Shown here piece by piece: positions 1 to 7,008 of a stretch of 12,388 bases of DNA. The notes below the pieces were generated by a model that did not search any database, was not told the DNA's origin, and was given only the letters and a program-made list of their open reading frames with translations. Source of the DNA: JBCBTJ01 sp964597685 (GTDB lineage Bacteria; Pseudomonadota; Alphaproteobacteria; Caulobacterales; Hyphomonadaceae); assembly GCA_964597685.1 (NCBI GenBank), contig CAZQZC010000075.1, forward strand, positions 1-12,388. Reading direction: 5' to 3'. A program made the translations under genes and the position numbers. The stretch's first letter is position 1. Each line of letters begins with the position of its first letter.

Positions 1-581
1 GCGCCGGACGGCGGGGCGATCGACATGTCGTTGTCGCTCAAGATGACAATCATACGCCGGCCAAGCGCGCCGAGATTGTTCAGCCCCTCAAGGGCCATGC
101 CGCCCGACAAGGCGCCGTCGCCGATGATGGCGACCACCGATTCGTCCGTTCCCGCCAAATCCCGCGCCGTTGCGAAGCCGAGCCCAGCCGAAATCGAGGT
201 CGACGAATGCGCCGCGCCGAAGCAATCATGCGCACTCTCGTCGCGGCACGTGAAGCCGGCCAGTCCGCCGCCTTGGCGCAGGGTGTGCAGCCGGTCGCGG
301 CGCCCGGTCAGCAACTTGTGCGGGTAGCATTGGTGACTGACATCCCAAATGAACTTGTCGGACGGGGTGCTGAAAACGCGATGCAGCGCAACGGTTAGTT
401 CGACGACGCCCAGGCTCGAGCCGAGATGACCGCCGATCTTTGATACGGTTTCGATGACTTCGTTTCGAACCCAATCGACCGCGTCCTGCAGGCGATCCGT
501 CGGCAGAGCCTTGAGGTCTTCGGGCGTGTTAAGCGGGGCGAGCGCCGACTCCATCGGCGTGCTTAAGGCGTCAAGCGGCAA
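1..581 (-). CDS. dxs: 1-deoxy-D-xylulose-5-phosphate synthase, N-terminal part (cut by window edge)
   Basis: Thiamine-diphosphate enzyme of the cytoplasmic MEP pathway; it condenses pyruvate and glyceraldehyde 3-phosphate into DXP, the first step to IPP/DMAPP. About 193 residues are visible. Family landmarks are present: GGHLGSSLG with the cofactor-contacting His, WDVSHQCYPHK, LTGRRD, RQGGGLAGF, FGAAHSSTSISAGLG, the diphosphate/Mg motif GDGALSGG, and ILSDNDMSIAPPSG just before the edge. Start: a TTG at 579-581 has a GGAGG ribosome site (588-592 read on the minus strand) six bases upstream. The in-frame ATG at 552-554 has no visible ribosome site but gives a more usual N-terminal length, so either is possible. 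Some residues differ from the usual DVGHQAYPHK and GDGAMSAGMAYEAMN, which may mark a hopanoid-locus paralogue. It diverges from ispH, the last enzyme of the same pathway. Identity is secure; only the start is uncertain. Confidence 0.95.
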   Translation of the reverse strand, partial: MPLDALSTPMESALAPLNTPEDLKALPTDRLQDAVDWVRNEVIETVSKIGGHLGSSLGVVELTVALHRVFSTPSDKFIWDVSHQCYPHKLLTGRRDRLHTLRQGGGLAGFTCRDESAHDCFGAAHSSTSISAGLGFATARDLAGTDESVVAIIGDGALSGGMALEGLNNLGALGRRMIVILSDNDMSIAPPSG

Positions 582-587
582 TCCCAG

Positions 588-592
588 CCTCC
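588..592 (-). promoter_or_regulatory. Ribosome binding site supporting a TTG start for dxs
   Basis: Read on the minus strand this is GGAGG, six bases before an in-frame TTG (579-581). The competing ATG at 552-554 is preceded by no purine-rich stretch. The site therefore favours the longer, TTG-initiated Dxs. Confidence 0.5.
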
Positions 593-721
593 ATAGTCCA
601 ATCCATCCTTACTCGCATAACTGGCATGAACGAGCGCAAAGCCTAATCGAGCGCGAGTCAAACCTTTGTGAGAGAGCGGCGCGCTCCTACACCTAATGCG
701 CGCGTCAGGCTAGGGGTGGCG

Positions 722-772
722 TTGGCCCGGTTTGTTGGTCTAGGAACTTGCCATTTGAGCAAAGCCGGGCAA
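722..772 (+). repeat. Imperfect inverted repeat in the ispH leader
   Basis: GCCCGG at 725-730 pairs with CCGGGC at 765-770. The pairing extends inward (TTT with AAA) and outward (TT with AA) past one bulged base on each side. The loop is about 27 bases. It lies 30 bases before the ispH start. It could be an RNA hairpin in the leader or an operator. Function is unknown. Confidence 0.35.
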
Positions 773-801
773 CACAGGCGCCGAGTTCGGAGCGGATGAC
801 C

Positions 802-1767
802 ATGGACGCAACCAAATCCCTTGAAGTGTTTCTCGCGACCCCCCGCGGTTTTTGTGCAGGGGTCGAGCGCGCGATCGATATCGTGGAGCTTGCGTTGGAG
901 AAGTACGGCGCGCCGGTCTACGTGCGCCATGAAATCGTCCACAACAAACGGGTCGTCGAGACGCTTCGCGAGCAGGGCGCTGTGTTTGTTGAGGAATTGG
1001 ACGAAGTTCCCGCCGGCGCTGTGACGATCTTCTCCGCCCACGGCGTGTCGCGGAAAGTTGAGACGGCGGCGGAAGACCGCCAGCTGGAAGTGATCGACGC
1101 CACATGCCCTCTGGTCACCAAGGTCCACAAGGAGGGGCGGCGCTACGCCGGGCGCGGGTTCGACGTTATCCTGATCGGCCACCTCGGACACCCCGAAGTC
1201 GAGGGCACGTTGGGGCAGATCGACGGGCGCGTTCACGTCGTTGATACGCCCGAAGACGTTGAAAAGCTTGATGTAACTGACCCAGACAAGGTCTCCTACG
1301 TCACCCAGACGACCCTCAGCGTGTCCGACACGCGCGACGTCATCCAGGCGATCAAGAAGCGCTTCCCAAGCGTTGTCGGACCGGATACGCGCGACATTTG
1401 CTACGCCACCCAGAACCGGCAGACCGCCGTGCTGGAATTGGCTCAAAGGGCGGATCTTATTTTGGTCGTCGGCGCCAATAATTCTTCAAACTCGAACCGC
1501 TTGCGTGAAATCGCCGAAACCGCCGGCACGATCAGTAAATTGATCAACGACGCGACCGAGATCGACGCGGCGTGGCTCAATAATGTCGACAAAGTCGGCA
1601 TCACCGCGGGCGCTTCCGCGCCGGAGACCTTGGTCCAAGAGGTGATCCAGAAATTGCGCGAATTCGCAAATGTGACAGTTTCGGAGCTTGAAGGGGTCAA
1701 CGAAGACATACATTTCAAGCTTCCGCCGCAATTGGCGGAGATGAAACGCGTCGTCGCCGCAGAATAA
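802..1767 (+). CDS. ispH: 4-hydroxy-3-methylbut-2-enyl diphosphate reductase (IspH/LytB)
   Basis: Iron-sulfur enzyme that reductively dehydrates HMBPP to IPP and DMAPP, the last MEP-pathway step. At 321 residues it is of normal family length. The three cluster-binding cysteines are visible: C18 in PRGFCAG, C102 in DATCPLVTKVH and C200 in DICYATQNRQ. So are the substrate-pocket residues: H47 (HEIVHN), H80 (SAHGVS), H130 and E132 to E134 (GHPEVEG), the SSNSNRL segment and TAGASAP. Start: ATG 802 lies nine bases after GGAG (789-792). ATG 796 would leave only three bases, and the TTG at 748 adds a non-conserved 16-residue leader. hpnH follows after 42 bases in the same direction, so the two probably form one operon that links precursor supply to hopanoid side-chain synthesis. 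Confidence 0.97.
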   Translation: MDATKSLEVFLATPRGFCAGVERAIDIVELALEKYGAPVYVRHEIVHNKRVVETLREQGAVFVEELDEVPAGAVTIFSAHGVSRKVETAAEDRQLEVIDATCPLVTKVHKEGRRYAGRGFDVILIGHLGHPEVEGTLGQIDGRVHVVDTPEDVEKLDVTDPDKVSYVTQTTLSVSDTRDVIQAIKKRFPSVVGPDTRDICYATQNRQTAVLELAQRADLILVVGANNSSNSNRLREIAETAGTISKLINDATEIDAAWLNNVDKVGITAGASAPETLVQEVIQKLREFANVTVSELEGVNEDIHFKLPPQLAEMKRVVAAE

Positions 1768-1809
1768 GCACTCAGGTCAGCAGGTTACGAGAACAGGAGA
1801 GGACCGGTC

Positions 1810-2979
1810 ATGCCCGTTCCCGTCAAACAGCAGGCCGCCGTGGCCGGTTACATTGCGAAACAAAAATTGCTCGGCAAAAAGCGCTATCCGCTCGTGCTGA
1901 TGCTCGAACCGCTATTCCGCTGCAATCTTGCGTGCGCTGGCTGCGGCAAGATCGATTATCCGGACCTCATTCTGAACCGCCGCCTGACGCCGCAGGAATG
2001 CTGGGACGCGGCGGACGAATGCGGCGCGCCGATCGTTTCCATTCCTGGCGGCGAACCTCTGATCCACAAGGAAATCGACCAGATCGTTGAGGGCTTGGTG
2101 GCGCGGAAGAAGTTCGTTTCGCTCTGCACGAACGCCCTTCTGCTTGAGAAAAAGCTCCATCTTTTCAAGCCATCGCCCTACCTTTTCTTCTCCGTTCACC
2201 TCGACGGGCTTGAGAAGCGCCACGACGAGGCCGTTTGCCAGGACGGCGTGTTTAAGAAGGCTGTTCAGGCCATCAAAGCGGCGCAGGACAAAGGCTTTCA
2301 GGTCAACGTCAACGCCACGATCTTCGACGGCTACCCAGCCGAGGAACTCGCCGATTATCTCGATTTCGCGACTGGGCTCGGGGTCAATATCTCGCTATCG
2401 CCCGGCTTCGCCTATGAGCGCGCCCCCGATCAGGAGCATTTCTTCAACCGCCAACGGACGAAGAAGTTTTTCCGAGATCTGTTCAAGATCCAGAAGGATC
2501 GCGGCGTGAAGTGGAACTTGTCCCATACGGCGCTCTACCTTGATTTCCTTGCGGGAAATCAGGAAATGCAGTGCACGCCCTGGGGCATGCCCACTCGCAA
2601 TGTCTTCGGTTGGCAAAAGCCCTGCTATCTCCTCGGCGAGGGGTATGCGGAGACGTTCCAAGAGCTTATGGACGACACCGAATGGGAAAAGTACGGCACC
2701 GGCGCGTACGAAAAGTGCGCCGATTGCATGGCCCATTGCGGTTATGAGCCGACTGCCGCCGACATGGCCTTCTCCAAGCCGTGGAAGATGGCGGGTCTCG
2801 CCGTCCGCGGCTTGAAAACCGAGGGCGAGATGGCGCCTGAGATCGATCTGTCTTCCCAACGGCCGGCCGAGGAGCACCATGAGCGCCTGGTCGACGAGGA
2901 GATGGCGAAGCTGGAAGCGGATCAGGATTCCAAAGCGGAAGACGATCGGGCGCGCACCACGCTGATCCAGGCCAACTGA
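1810..2979 (+). CDS. hpnH: Adenosylhopane synthase HpnH (radical SAM)
   Basis: Radical SAM enzyme that joins a 5'-deoxyadenosyl group to hopene (diploptene) to form adenosylhopane, the first committed step to C35 hopanoids. The 389-residue protein has the [4Fe-4S] motif CNLACAGC (C38, C42, C45) and a GGEP SAM-contact motif at about 80-83. C-terminal cysteines at about 255, 272, 303, 306 and 310 include the DCMAHCGYEP segment typical of the family. The last 60 or so residues are acidic and low in complexity. A good ribosome site, AGGAGAGG (1795-1802), precedes the ATG. It shares an operon with ispH and faces hpnG, whose product acts on its product. In many hopanoid clusters hpnH runs in the same direction as hpnG; here it does not. 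Confidence 0.96.
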   Translation: MPVPVKQQAAVAGYIAKQKLLGKKRYPLVLMLEPLFRCNLACAGCGKIDYPDLILNRRLTPQECWDAADECGAPIVSIPGGEPLIHKEIDQIVEGLVARKKFVSLCTNALLLEKKLHLFKPSPYLFFSVHLDGLEKRHDEAVCQDGVFKKAVQAIKAAQDKGFQVNVNATIFDGYPAEELADYLDFATGLGVNISLSPGFAYERAPDQEHFFNRQRTKKFFRDLFKIQKDRGVKWNLSHTALYLDFLAGNQEMQCTPWGMPTRNVFGWQKPCYLLGEGYAETFQELMDDTEWEKYGTGAYEKCADCMAHCGYEPTAADMAFSKPWKMAGLAVRGLKTEGEMAPEIDLSSQRPAEEHHERLVDEEMAKLEADQDSKAEDDRARTTLIQAN

Positions 2980-3202
2980 CACCGCTTCAACGGCACACCT
3001 TTGGTTTCTTGTGCGACCCTGCACTGCAGGGCTGAATCGCATTGTATCGGCGTAAACCGGCCTAAAACCGGCGCCCCAGATACTGGATCAGCGGCACAGT
3101 TCCGATCGGCCGGCTGTACCCCTGCAGCCATTGAGGTTGGAGTCCCGGTGGCGCGCCATTCGAGTGTCGGTGCTTTAGAGGCGCCGTTTGGCGGGCGCCG
3201 TC
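2980..3202. other. Non-coding gap between convergent hpnH and hpnG
   Basis: About 220 bases with no supportable gene. It contains several small dyads: GCACA/TGTGC at 2993-3014, a GC-rich hairpin at 3017-3031, and GGCGCC repeated at 3180-3185 and 3194-3199 close to the hpnG stop. None has a T-tract, so these are at best weak terminators for the two converging transcripts. Confidence 0.5.
3017..3031 (+). terminator. Short GC-rich hairpin after hpnH
   Basis: CCCTGC (3017-3022) and GCAGGG (3026-3031) form a perfect 6-bp stem with a 3-base loop, 38 bases after the hpnH stop. No run of T follows, so this is not a classical intrinsic terminator. It may protect the mRNA 3' end or pause polymerase. 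Confidence 0.3.
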
Positions 3203-3871
3203 TCAGTCAGCGGCTGCGCTCGCATAGGCTGTCAGCGCCGCTGCGGCCCGTTTGAGCGTCGCCAAACCCGCATCGGAATCTCCCTTCAAGGAGAGCAGGG
3301 CCGGCAGATCCATCGGGCGGCGAATGAGGCCTGCAATCGTCGCCAGCGTCCGCACGCCGCCGGATTCGTCGACAGCGTTCATGGCGCTGGGCGGCAGGGC
3401 GCGGTCGGCGGGGTCGGCTACGGCTCTGACGACGACGACAGGACGTCCCGCCGCCGCAGCAGCGCGCGCCACGCGGTGACTTTCCATGTCGACGGCGGCT
3501 GCGGCGAAGGCAGAAAAAAGCTCCGCCTTCCGGGCGGCGCTGTCGACGATGGTTTCGCTGCCGAGGATCGGTGCGCCGCCCGCCTCGCAGTCCAGGCCGA
3601 GCTTCGCCGCCAATGCGGCGTCGACGGCATGGCGCGCGCCCGTTTCATCCACGATTTCTGACGGGATAAGCAGGTCGCCTGGCGTTCGGGCGGGGTCGAG
3701 GCCGCCGGCGAGTCCAAAGCTCACAAGAACGTCAGCGCCACCCGAGGCGAGCCGCAGGGCCTCGGCCTCCGCTTTGTCGGGTCGGGCTCCCGAAACGCCG
3801 ACGAGCATATTCGGCAGCGATTCAAGCACCGCCGCTTCAGATTTCAAGCCGCAGACGATTCCGAGCTTCAT
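3203..3871 (-). CDS. hpnG: Hopanoid-associated phosphorylase HpnG
   Basis: Member of the purine nucleoside phosphorylase/nucleosidase fold. It acts after HpnH and removes adenine from adenosylhopane, leading to (phospho)ribosylhopane. The 222-residue protein shows the family's glycine-rich SFGLAGGLDP segment (51-60) and the base/ribose-binding VDMESH motif with E130. It also has a VRAVADPADRALP segment (148-160) with the Asp residues expected to contact the purine. Its ATG overlaps the hpnE stop as ATGA, and no ribosome site is visible upstream, so translation probably depends on coupling to hpnE. It is the last gene of the hpnC-D-E-G run. The C-terminal 60 residues are alanine-rich but still align in style with HpnG proteins. 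Confidence 0.92.
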   Translation of the reverse strand: MKLGIVCGLKSEAAVLESLPNMLVGVSGARPDKAEAEALRLASGGADVLVSFGLAGGLDPARTPGDLLIPSEIVDETGARHAVDAALAAKLGLDCEAGGAPILGSETIVDSAARKAELFSAFAAAAVDMESHRVARAAAAAGRPVVVVRAVADPADRALPPSAMNAVDESGGVRTLATIAGLIRRPMDLPALLSLKGDSDAGLATLKRAAAALTAYASAAAD

Positions 3872-5130
3872 GCCGCCGCCAGGCTGGACGCGGTCTCGCC
3901 CGACCGCACGGCGCCTTCGATCGTCGCCGGAAGGCCGGTGTCGATCGTATCGCCGGCGAGGAAGAGGTTCGAAAGTTGCGTGCGCGGCTTCGGACGTCTG
4001 CGGACGTTTTCAGGCGTCTGGCGGAACGTGGCGCGTTTCTCGCGGATGATCCGCGCCGCCGCGAAGGTCGCGCCTTTGGGCAGACCGAGGGCCGCGACGG
4101 TTTCCGCCCAGAGGAGCGGGATCAATTCGTCGTGCGGACGCTCCGCGCCCTCGACGGCCTCGGCGGCGCTGACGGTCAAGCTGATCACATCGTCGTGGGG
4201 GAAGATCCACTGGCAAACCCCGCCAAGCGTCCCAAGGATCGGCGGCAAGCCCTTGGCCAGTTCTGGGTCTGAGAGCAGAAAATGCGCGTTCAGGATGGCT
4301 GAGGCCTCCTCCGGCGCATTGGCTTCAGGCAACAGCGCGTTCAGCCTGATGGGCGGCGCCGCCAAGATCACTTGGTCGTCGGGACCAAGCTCGACGGGAT
4401 CGCCGCTGGCGAAGCGCAGCGTCGTAACCCGGCCGTTCTCGCGGTCGATTTGCTTCAAGACACGGTTGAACTGAACCGGCGCGCCAGCGGCTTCGAGCGT
4501 CCTCAGCGCCGGGTCGACCAACGCCGGGCCGAGCCCCTTGGGCGCGAAGAGAGGGCGCGCCAGTCGTCCGTCGCGCCAGGCTTCCAGCGCGGTGGCCCGC
4601 ATCAGTTTCGCACTCGCCTCGGCCGGCGGGAGATTCATCACCGCGAAGGACATCGGTTCCCAGAACCGCGTGAGCGCGGGTCCTTTCGGGTTCAACAGGC
4701 CGCCAATCGTGTCGTCGGCGCCGGCGAACAGGATGCGGCCCGCCCCAGCCATGGCTGAGACCTTGACGCCAGCCGGCCGTCGCGACGCGACAAAGGGCCA
4801 CCAGGGCACCACCCCGTCGTTCATATGAACGCGCCAGCGCTCGCCCGTCGTCACGTCGACAAAGGGGAAATCCGCCGCCGGCGCCGGCGTCAGGGCGTCC
4901 GCTGCGCCGGCCCGCTTCAGATAGGCTTGGACGGAGGTGTTGCCGCTCAGAACCAAATGGTTCCCGTTGTCGATCTGGCGGCCAAGTTTCTCGTCGTAAA
5001 AGCTGCGGCAGCGCCCGCCCGCATGGCCCGCGCCTTCGTAGACCTGCACCCGTCGCCCGCGCTCGAGGGCATGCAACGCAGCCGAGAGCCCGGCGAGCCC
5101 GGCGCCGATAACGTGGAGCGCTCCGCTCAT
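3868..5130 (-). CDS. hpnE: Hydroxysqualene dehydroxylase HpnE (FAD-dependent)
   Basis: Amine-oxidase/phytoene-desaturase-like flavoprotein that reduces hydroxysqualene to squalene, third step of the HpnCDE route. The 420-residue protein begins with the FAD Rossmann motif: GAGLAGL at 9-15, then VYEGAGHAGGRCRSF with the ribose-binding acid at about 32. It ends with the conserved FAD motif NLFLAGDTIDTGLPATIEGA (about 388-407). Start: ATG 5128-5130 overlaps the hpnD stop as ATGA and places the FAD motif right at the N-terminus. The longer reading frame to 5190 would add 20 arginine-rich residues that lie inside hpnD. No clear ribosome site is seen, in keeping with translational coupling to hpnD. 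Downstream it overlaps hpnG in the same way. Confidence 0.95.
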   Translation of the reverse strand: MSGALHVIGAGLAGLSAALHALERGRRVQVYEGAGHAGGRCRSFYDEKLGRQIDNGNHLVLSGNTSVQAYLKRAGAADALTPAPAADFPFVDVTTGERWRVHMNDGVVPWWPFVASRRPAGVKVSAMAGAGRILFAGADDTIGGLLNPKGPALTRFWEPMSFAVMNLPPAEASAKLMRATALEAWRDGRLARPLFAPKGLGPALVDPALRTLEAAGAPVQFNRVLKQIDRENGRVTTLRFASGDPVELGPDDQVILAAPPIRLNALLPEANAPEEASAILNAHFLLSDPELAKGLPPILGTLGGVCQWIFPHDDVISLTVSAAEAVEGAERPHDELIPLLWAETVAALGLPKGATFAAARIIREKRATFRQTPENVRRRPKPRTQLSNLFLAGDTIDTGLPATIEGAVRSGETASSLAAA

Positions 5131-6050
5131 GCCAGCGAGGCGCGGGGCGCTCGTCCGGGGCCTGCGAAGGCGTATTTCAGGCCGCGCCACAATTTCTGGC
5201 GCTTCGACAGAAGCTCTTCATCCGGCGCGCGGCGCCAGTCCATGCCCTCCATACGGTCGAGGTACCCCTCATACGCGCCCATCATCAGAAGGGCCGGGCG
5301 CAGCTTCGCGCGCGAATGGTCCGCCGCCAGCGCGCGGGCCTGGTCGTAGAAGCCTCGCGCCTCGGCGCCAATTTCCCGACAGACCTCGGGCAAGCCTGGA
5401 TGACGCGCCACGCTGGCCGGATCGTCGCTTGGCAGGCCATGGGCCTCCAGAAGCTCCTTCGGCAGGTAGAGCCGGCCGATGGCGGCGTCCTCTTCGACAT
5501 CGCGGAGAATATTGGTGAGTTGGAAGGCGTCACCCAGCGCCAGGGCGAAGCGGTCAGAAATCTCCCCGCGCCAGGCTCCGAACAGGCGCATCGACAGCAT
5601 GCCGACGGAGCCGGCCACACGCCGCGTATAGGCCGCGAGCCCGTCGCGCGTCGGACCGACGACCGGTCCGTGGGCGTCGGTCTCCATGCCCTCGATCATC
5701 ATCAGAAATTCCTGCTTCGGCAGGTCGTAGGCTTCGACGGAGGGCTTAAGCGCCAGGCCGACCGCCGATTGCGGCGCGCCAGCGTAGAGCCGGTCAACCT
5801 CCTCGCGCCAGGCGTCGAGGGCGGCCTGCTTGTCGTCGACCGGGAAATCGCCGTCCGCAATGTCGTCGACGACCCGGCAAAAGGCGTAGACCGCGCGCAT
5901 CCCCTCGCGGCGGGGCTTCGGCAGGATCGCCATGCCGGCCCCGAAACTGGTGCCGGAGCGCGTCGTGATCTCTGCGGCGACAATGACGGGATCTGCGCCC
6001 TCGGCCAAGGGCGAGGGCAGCAGCTCCGGCAGGGGCGGTTCGCCGCTCAT
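5127..6050 (-). CDS. hpnD: Presqualene diphosphate synthase HpnD
   Basis: Squalene/phytoene synthase family enzyme that condenses two farnesyl diphosphates to presqualene diphosphate. The 307-residue protein has both Asp-rich motifs: YAFCRVVDDIAD (DDIAD at 62-66) and QLTNILRDVEED (177-188), with the YLPKELL segment following. An N-terminal stretch of about 25 Pro/Leu/Glu-rich residues precedes the conserved start of the fold. The ATG overlaps the hpnC stop as ATGA, and GAGG lies about eight bases upstream, so this gene can also load ribosomes itself. It resembles HpnC in fold, but the NILRDVEED form of the second motif fits HpnD. Confidence 0.95.
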   Translation of the reverse strand: MSGEPPLPELLPSPLAEGADPVIVAAEITTRSGTSFGAGMAILPKPRREGMRAVYAFCRVVDDIADGDFPVDDKQAALDAWREEVDRLYAGAPQSAVGLALKPSVEAYDLPKQEFLMMIEGMETDAHGPVVGPTRDGLAAYTRRVAGSVGMLSMRLFGAWRGEISDRFALALGDAFQLTNILRDVEEDAAIGRLYLPKELLEAHGLPSDDPASVARHPGLPEVCREIGAEARGFYDQARALAADHSRAKLRPALLMMGAYEGYLDRMEGMDWRRAPDEELLSKRQKLWRGLKYAFAGPGRAPRASLA

Positions 6051-6943
6051 GCCGCCTGCCTCGTGGGCGTTTTTGGCGGCGCGATCAGGCCGGACCAGGC
6101 GCCGGATACGCCGGCGAGCGCGAAATCAGCCTTCGACAGAGCCACCCGCATGGCCAGCGGATCACCCCTGCGCAGCCGCGCCGATAAGCGCTTGGCCAGG
6201 TTCACGATCACCGCGCTTTCCGCGGCGAGGCGGCGGCTCTTCAAGCCGGAGACAAGTCGCTCCGCGGTGGCGTTCAAATCGTCGCAGACATCCAGCATCC
6301 GGTCCATCACCGTTCGGAACGCGGGCGAAAGGCGGTTGCGGTCGACGGCTTCGATCGTGTCGCCTTCGCCTTCCAGCCAATCGAGCGGGATGTAGACGCG
6401 ATCCAGCTCCCGCCGGTCTTCGCCGCAATCTTGAAGGTGGTTAAGGATCTGAAGCGAGGTGCAGAGCGCGTCTGACGCCGGCCAAAGCGTGCGGTCTTCC
6501 CCATGGAGATCAAGGAGGTAGCGCCCAACTGGATTGGCCGACAGCCGGCAATAGGCGAGCAAATCGTCCAGCGTGCGATAGCGCAGCATGTCGGCGTCCT
6601 GTTTGAAGGCGCGCAAGAGGTCGAGCCCATGTTCGGCCGGAACGTTCGTCTCCGCCATGGAGCGGCGCAGGGCTTCGGGCCGGGTCAGCCCGTCGGCGTC
6701 GCCCGCGAGCACGGCGCCGTAGGCGTCCAAGCGCCTCTTCTTTTCTTCCGGGGACAGATGGCCGGCGTCGGCGATGTCGTCCGCGGCGCGGGCGAAGGCG
6801 TAATAGGTCGCAATGTGCGGGCGCAGCGGCGGGCGGATCAGGAAAGACCCGACGGGAAAATTCTCGTCGTCGGATCCCTTGCCGGAGGAGGCTTCGATCT
6901 CGTCGTCTCGGTAGGTGGGGCGCATGGCGGTCGTCTTATCCAT
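6047..6943 (-). CDS. hpnC: Hydroxysqualene synthase HpnC
   Basis: Squalene/phytoene synthase family member that converts presqualene diphosphate to hydroxysqualene. From ATG 6943 it is 298 residues. Motifs: DENFPVGSFLI near the N-terminus (about 26-36), typical of HpnC; YAFARAADDIAD (DDIAD at 55-59); and QILNHLQDCGED (165-176), the altered second Asp motif that separates HpnC from HpnD. Start is uncertain: ATG 6943 and ATG 6925 are both in frame and neither has a strong ribosome site. A TTG at 6961 is also possible but less likely. It is the first gene of the coupled hpnC-D-E-G run and diverges from hpnB, with only 65-83 bases between the starts. Confidence 0.94.
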   Translation of the reverse strand: MDKTTAMRPTYRDDEIEASSGKGSDDENFPVGSFLIRPPLRPHIATYYAFARAADDIADAGHLSPEEKKRRLDAYGAVLAGDADGLTRPEALRRSMAETNVPAEHGLDLLRAFKQDADMLRYRTLDDLLAYCRLSANPVGRYLLDLHGEDRTLWPASDALCTSLQILNHLQDCGEDRRELDRVYIPLDWLEGEGDTIEAVDRNRLSPAFRTVMDRMLDVCDDLNATAERLVSGLKSRRLAAESAVIVNLAKRLSARLRRGDPLAMRVALSKADFALAGVSGAWSGLIAPPKTPTRQAA

Positions 6944-7008
6944 GCGGGGGCCCGGCGGCAAGCGAGCGTGTCTTGCACGCGGCGCCTCATGCCCCCAAAA
7001 GCGCCGCC
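6944..7008. promoter_or_regulatory. Compact divergent hpnC / hpnB promoter region
   Basis: Only 65 bases lie between the chosen starts, so the two promoters must be very close or overlap, or lie inside the neighbouring genes. A perfect dyad GCGTG-TCTTG-CACGC (6966-6980) sits in the middle. A second pair, CGGCGC (6980-6985) with GCGCCG (7001-7006), ends three bases before the hpnB ATG. No promoter boxes could be assigned. Confidence 0.35.

Larger units (their letters stand above)
582..801. promoter_or_regulatory. Divergent dxs / ispH intergenic region
   Basis: About 220 bases separate the two divergent MEP-pathway genes and must hold both promoters. A TTGACT at 656-661 (minus strand) could be a -35 element for dxs, but no convincing -10 was found at the right spacing. 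The ispH side contains an imperfect inverted repeat at 722-772. No small gene was seen here. Promoter positions are inferred, not identified. Confidence 0.4.

Noticed and set aside
658..1446. Minus-strand open frame of 262 codons
   Set aside because: It lies opposite ispH, whose motifs are unmistakable, and shows no protein family features of its own; long antisense frames are common in GC-rich genes.
2395..3042. Minus-strand open frame of 215 codons
   Set aside because: It is antisense to the 3' half of hpnH, where conserved cysteines support the plus strand.
3131..3160. Possible tRNA 3' end (GAGTCCC followed by a CCA)
   Set aside because: No T-loop TTCGA, no matching acceptor or anticodon arm upstream; does not fold as a tRNA.
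3180..3199. GGCGCC repeat pair near the hpnG stop as an intrinsic terminator
   Set aside because: The stem is only six pairs, the sequence is self-complementary and common in GC-rich DNA, and no T-tract follows on either strand.
5316..6395. Plus-strand open frame of 359 codons
   Set aside because: It runs antisense through hpnD and hpnC, which carry clear Asp-rich motifs; its composition is that of a shadow frame.
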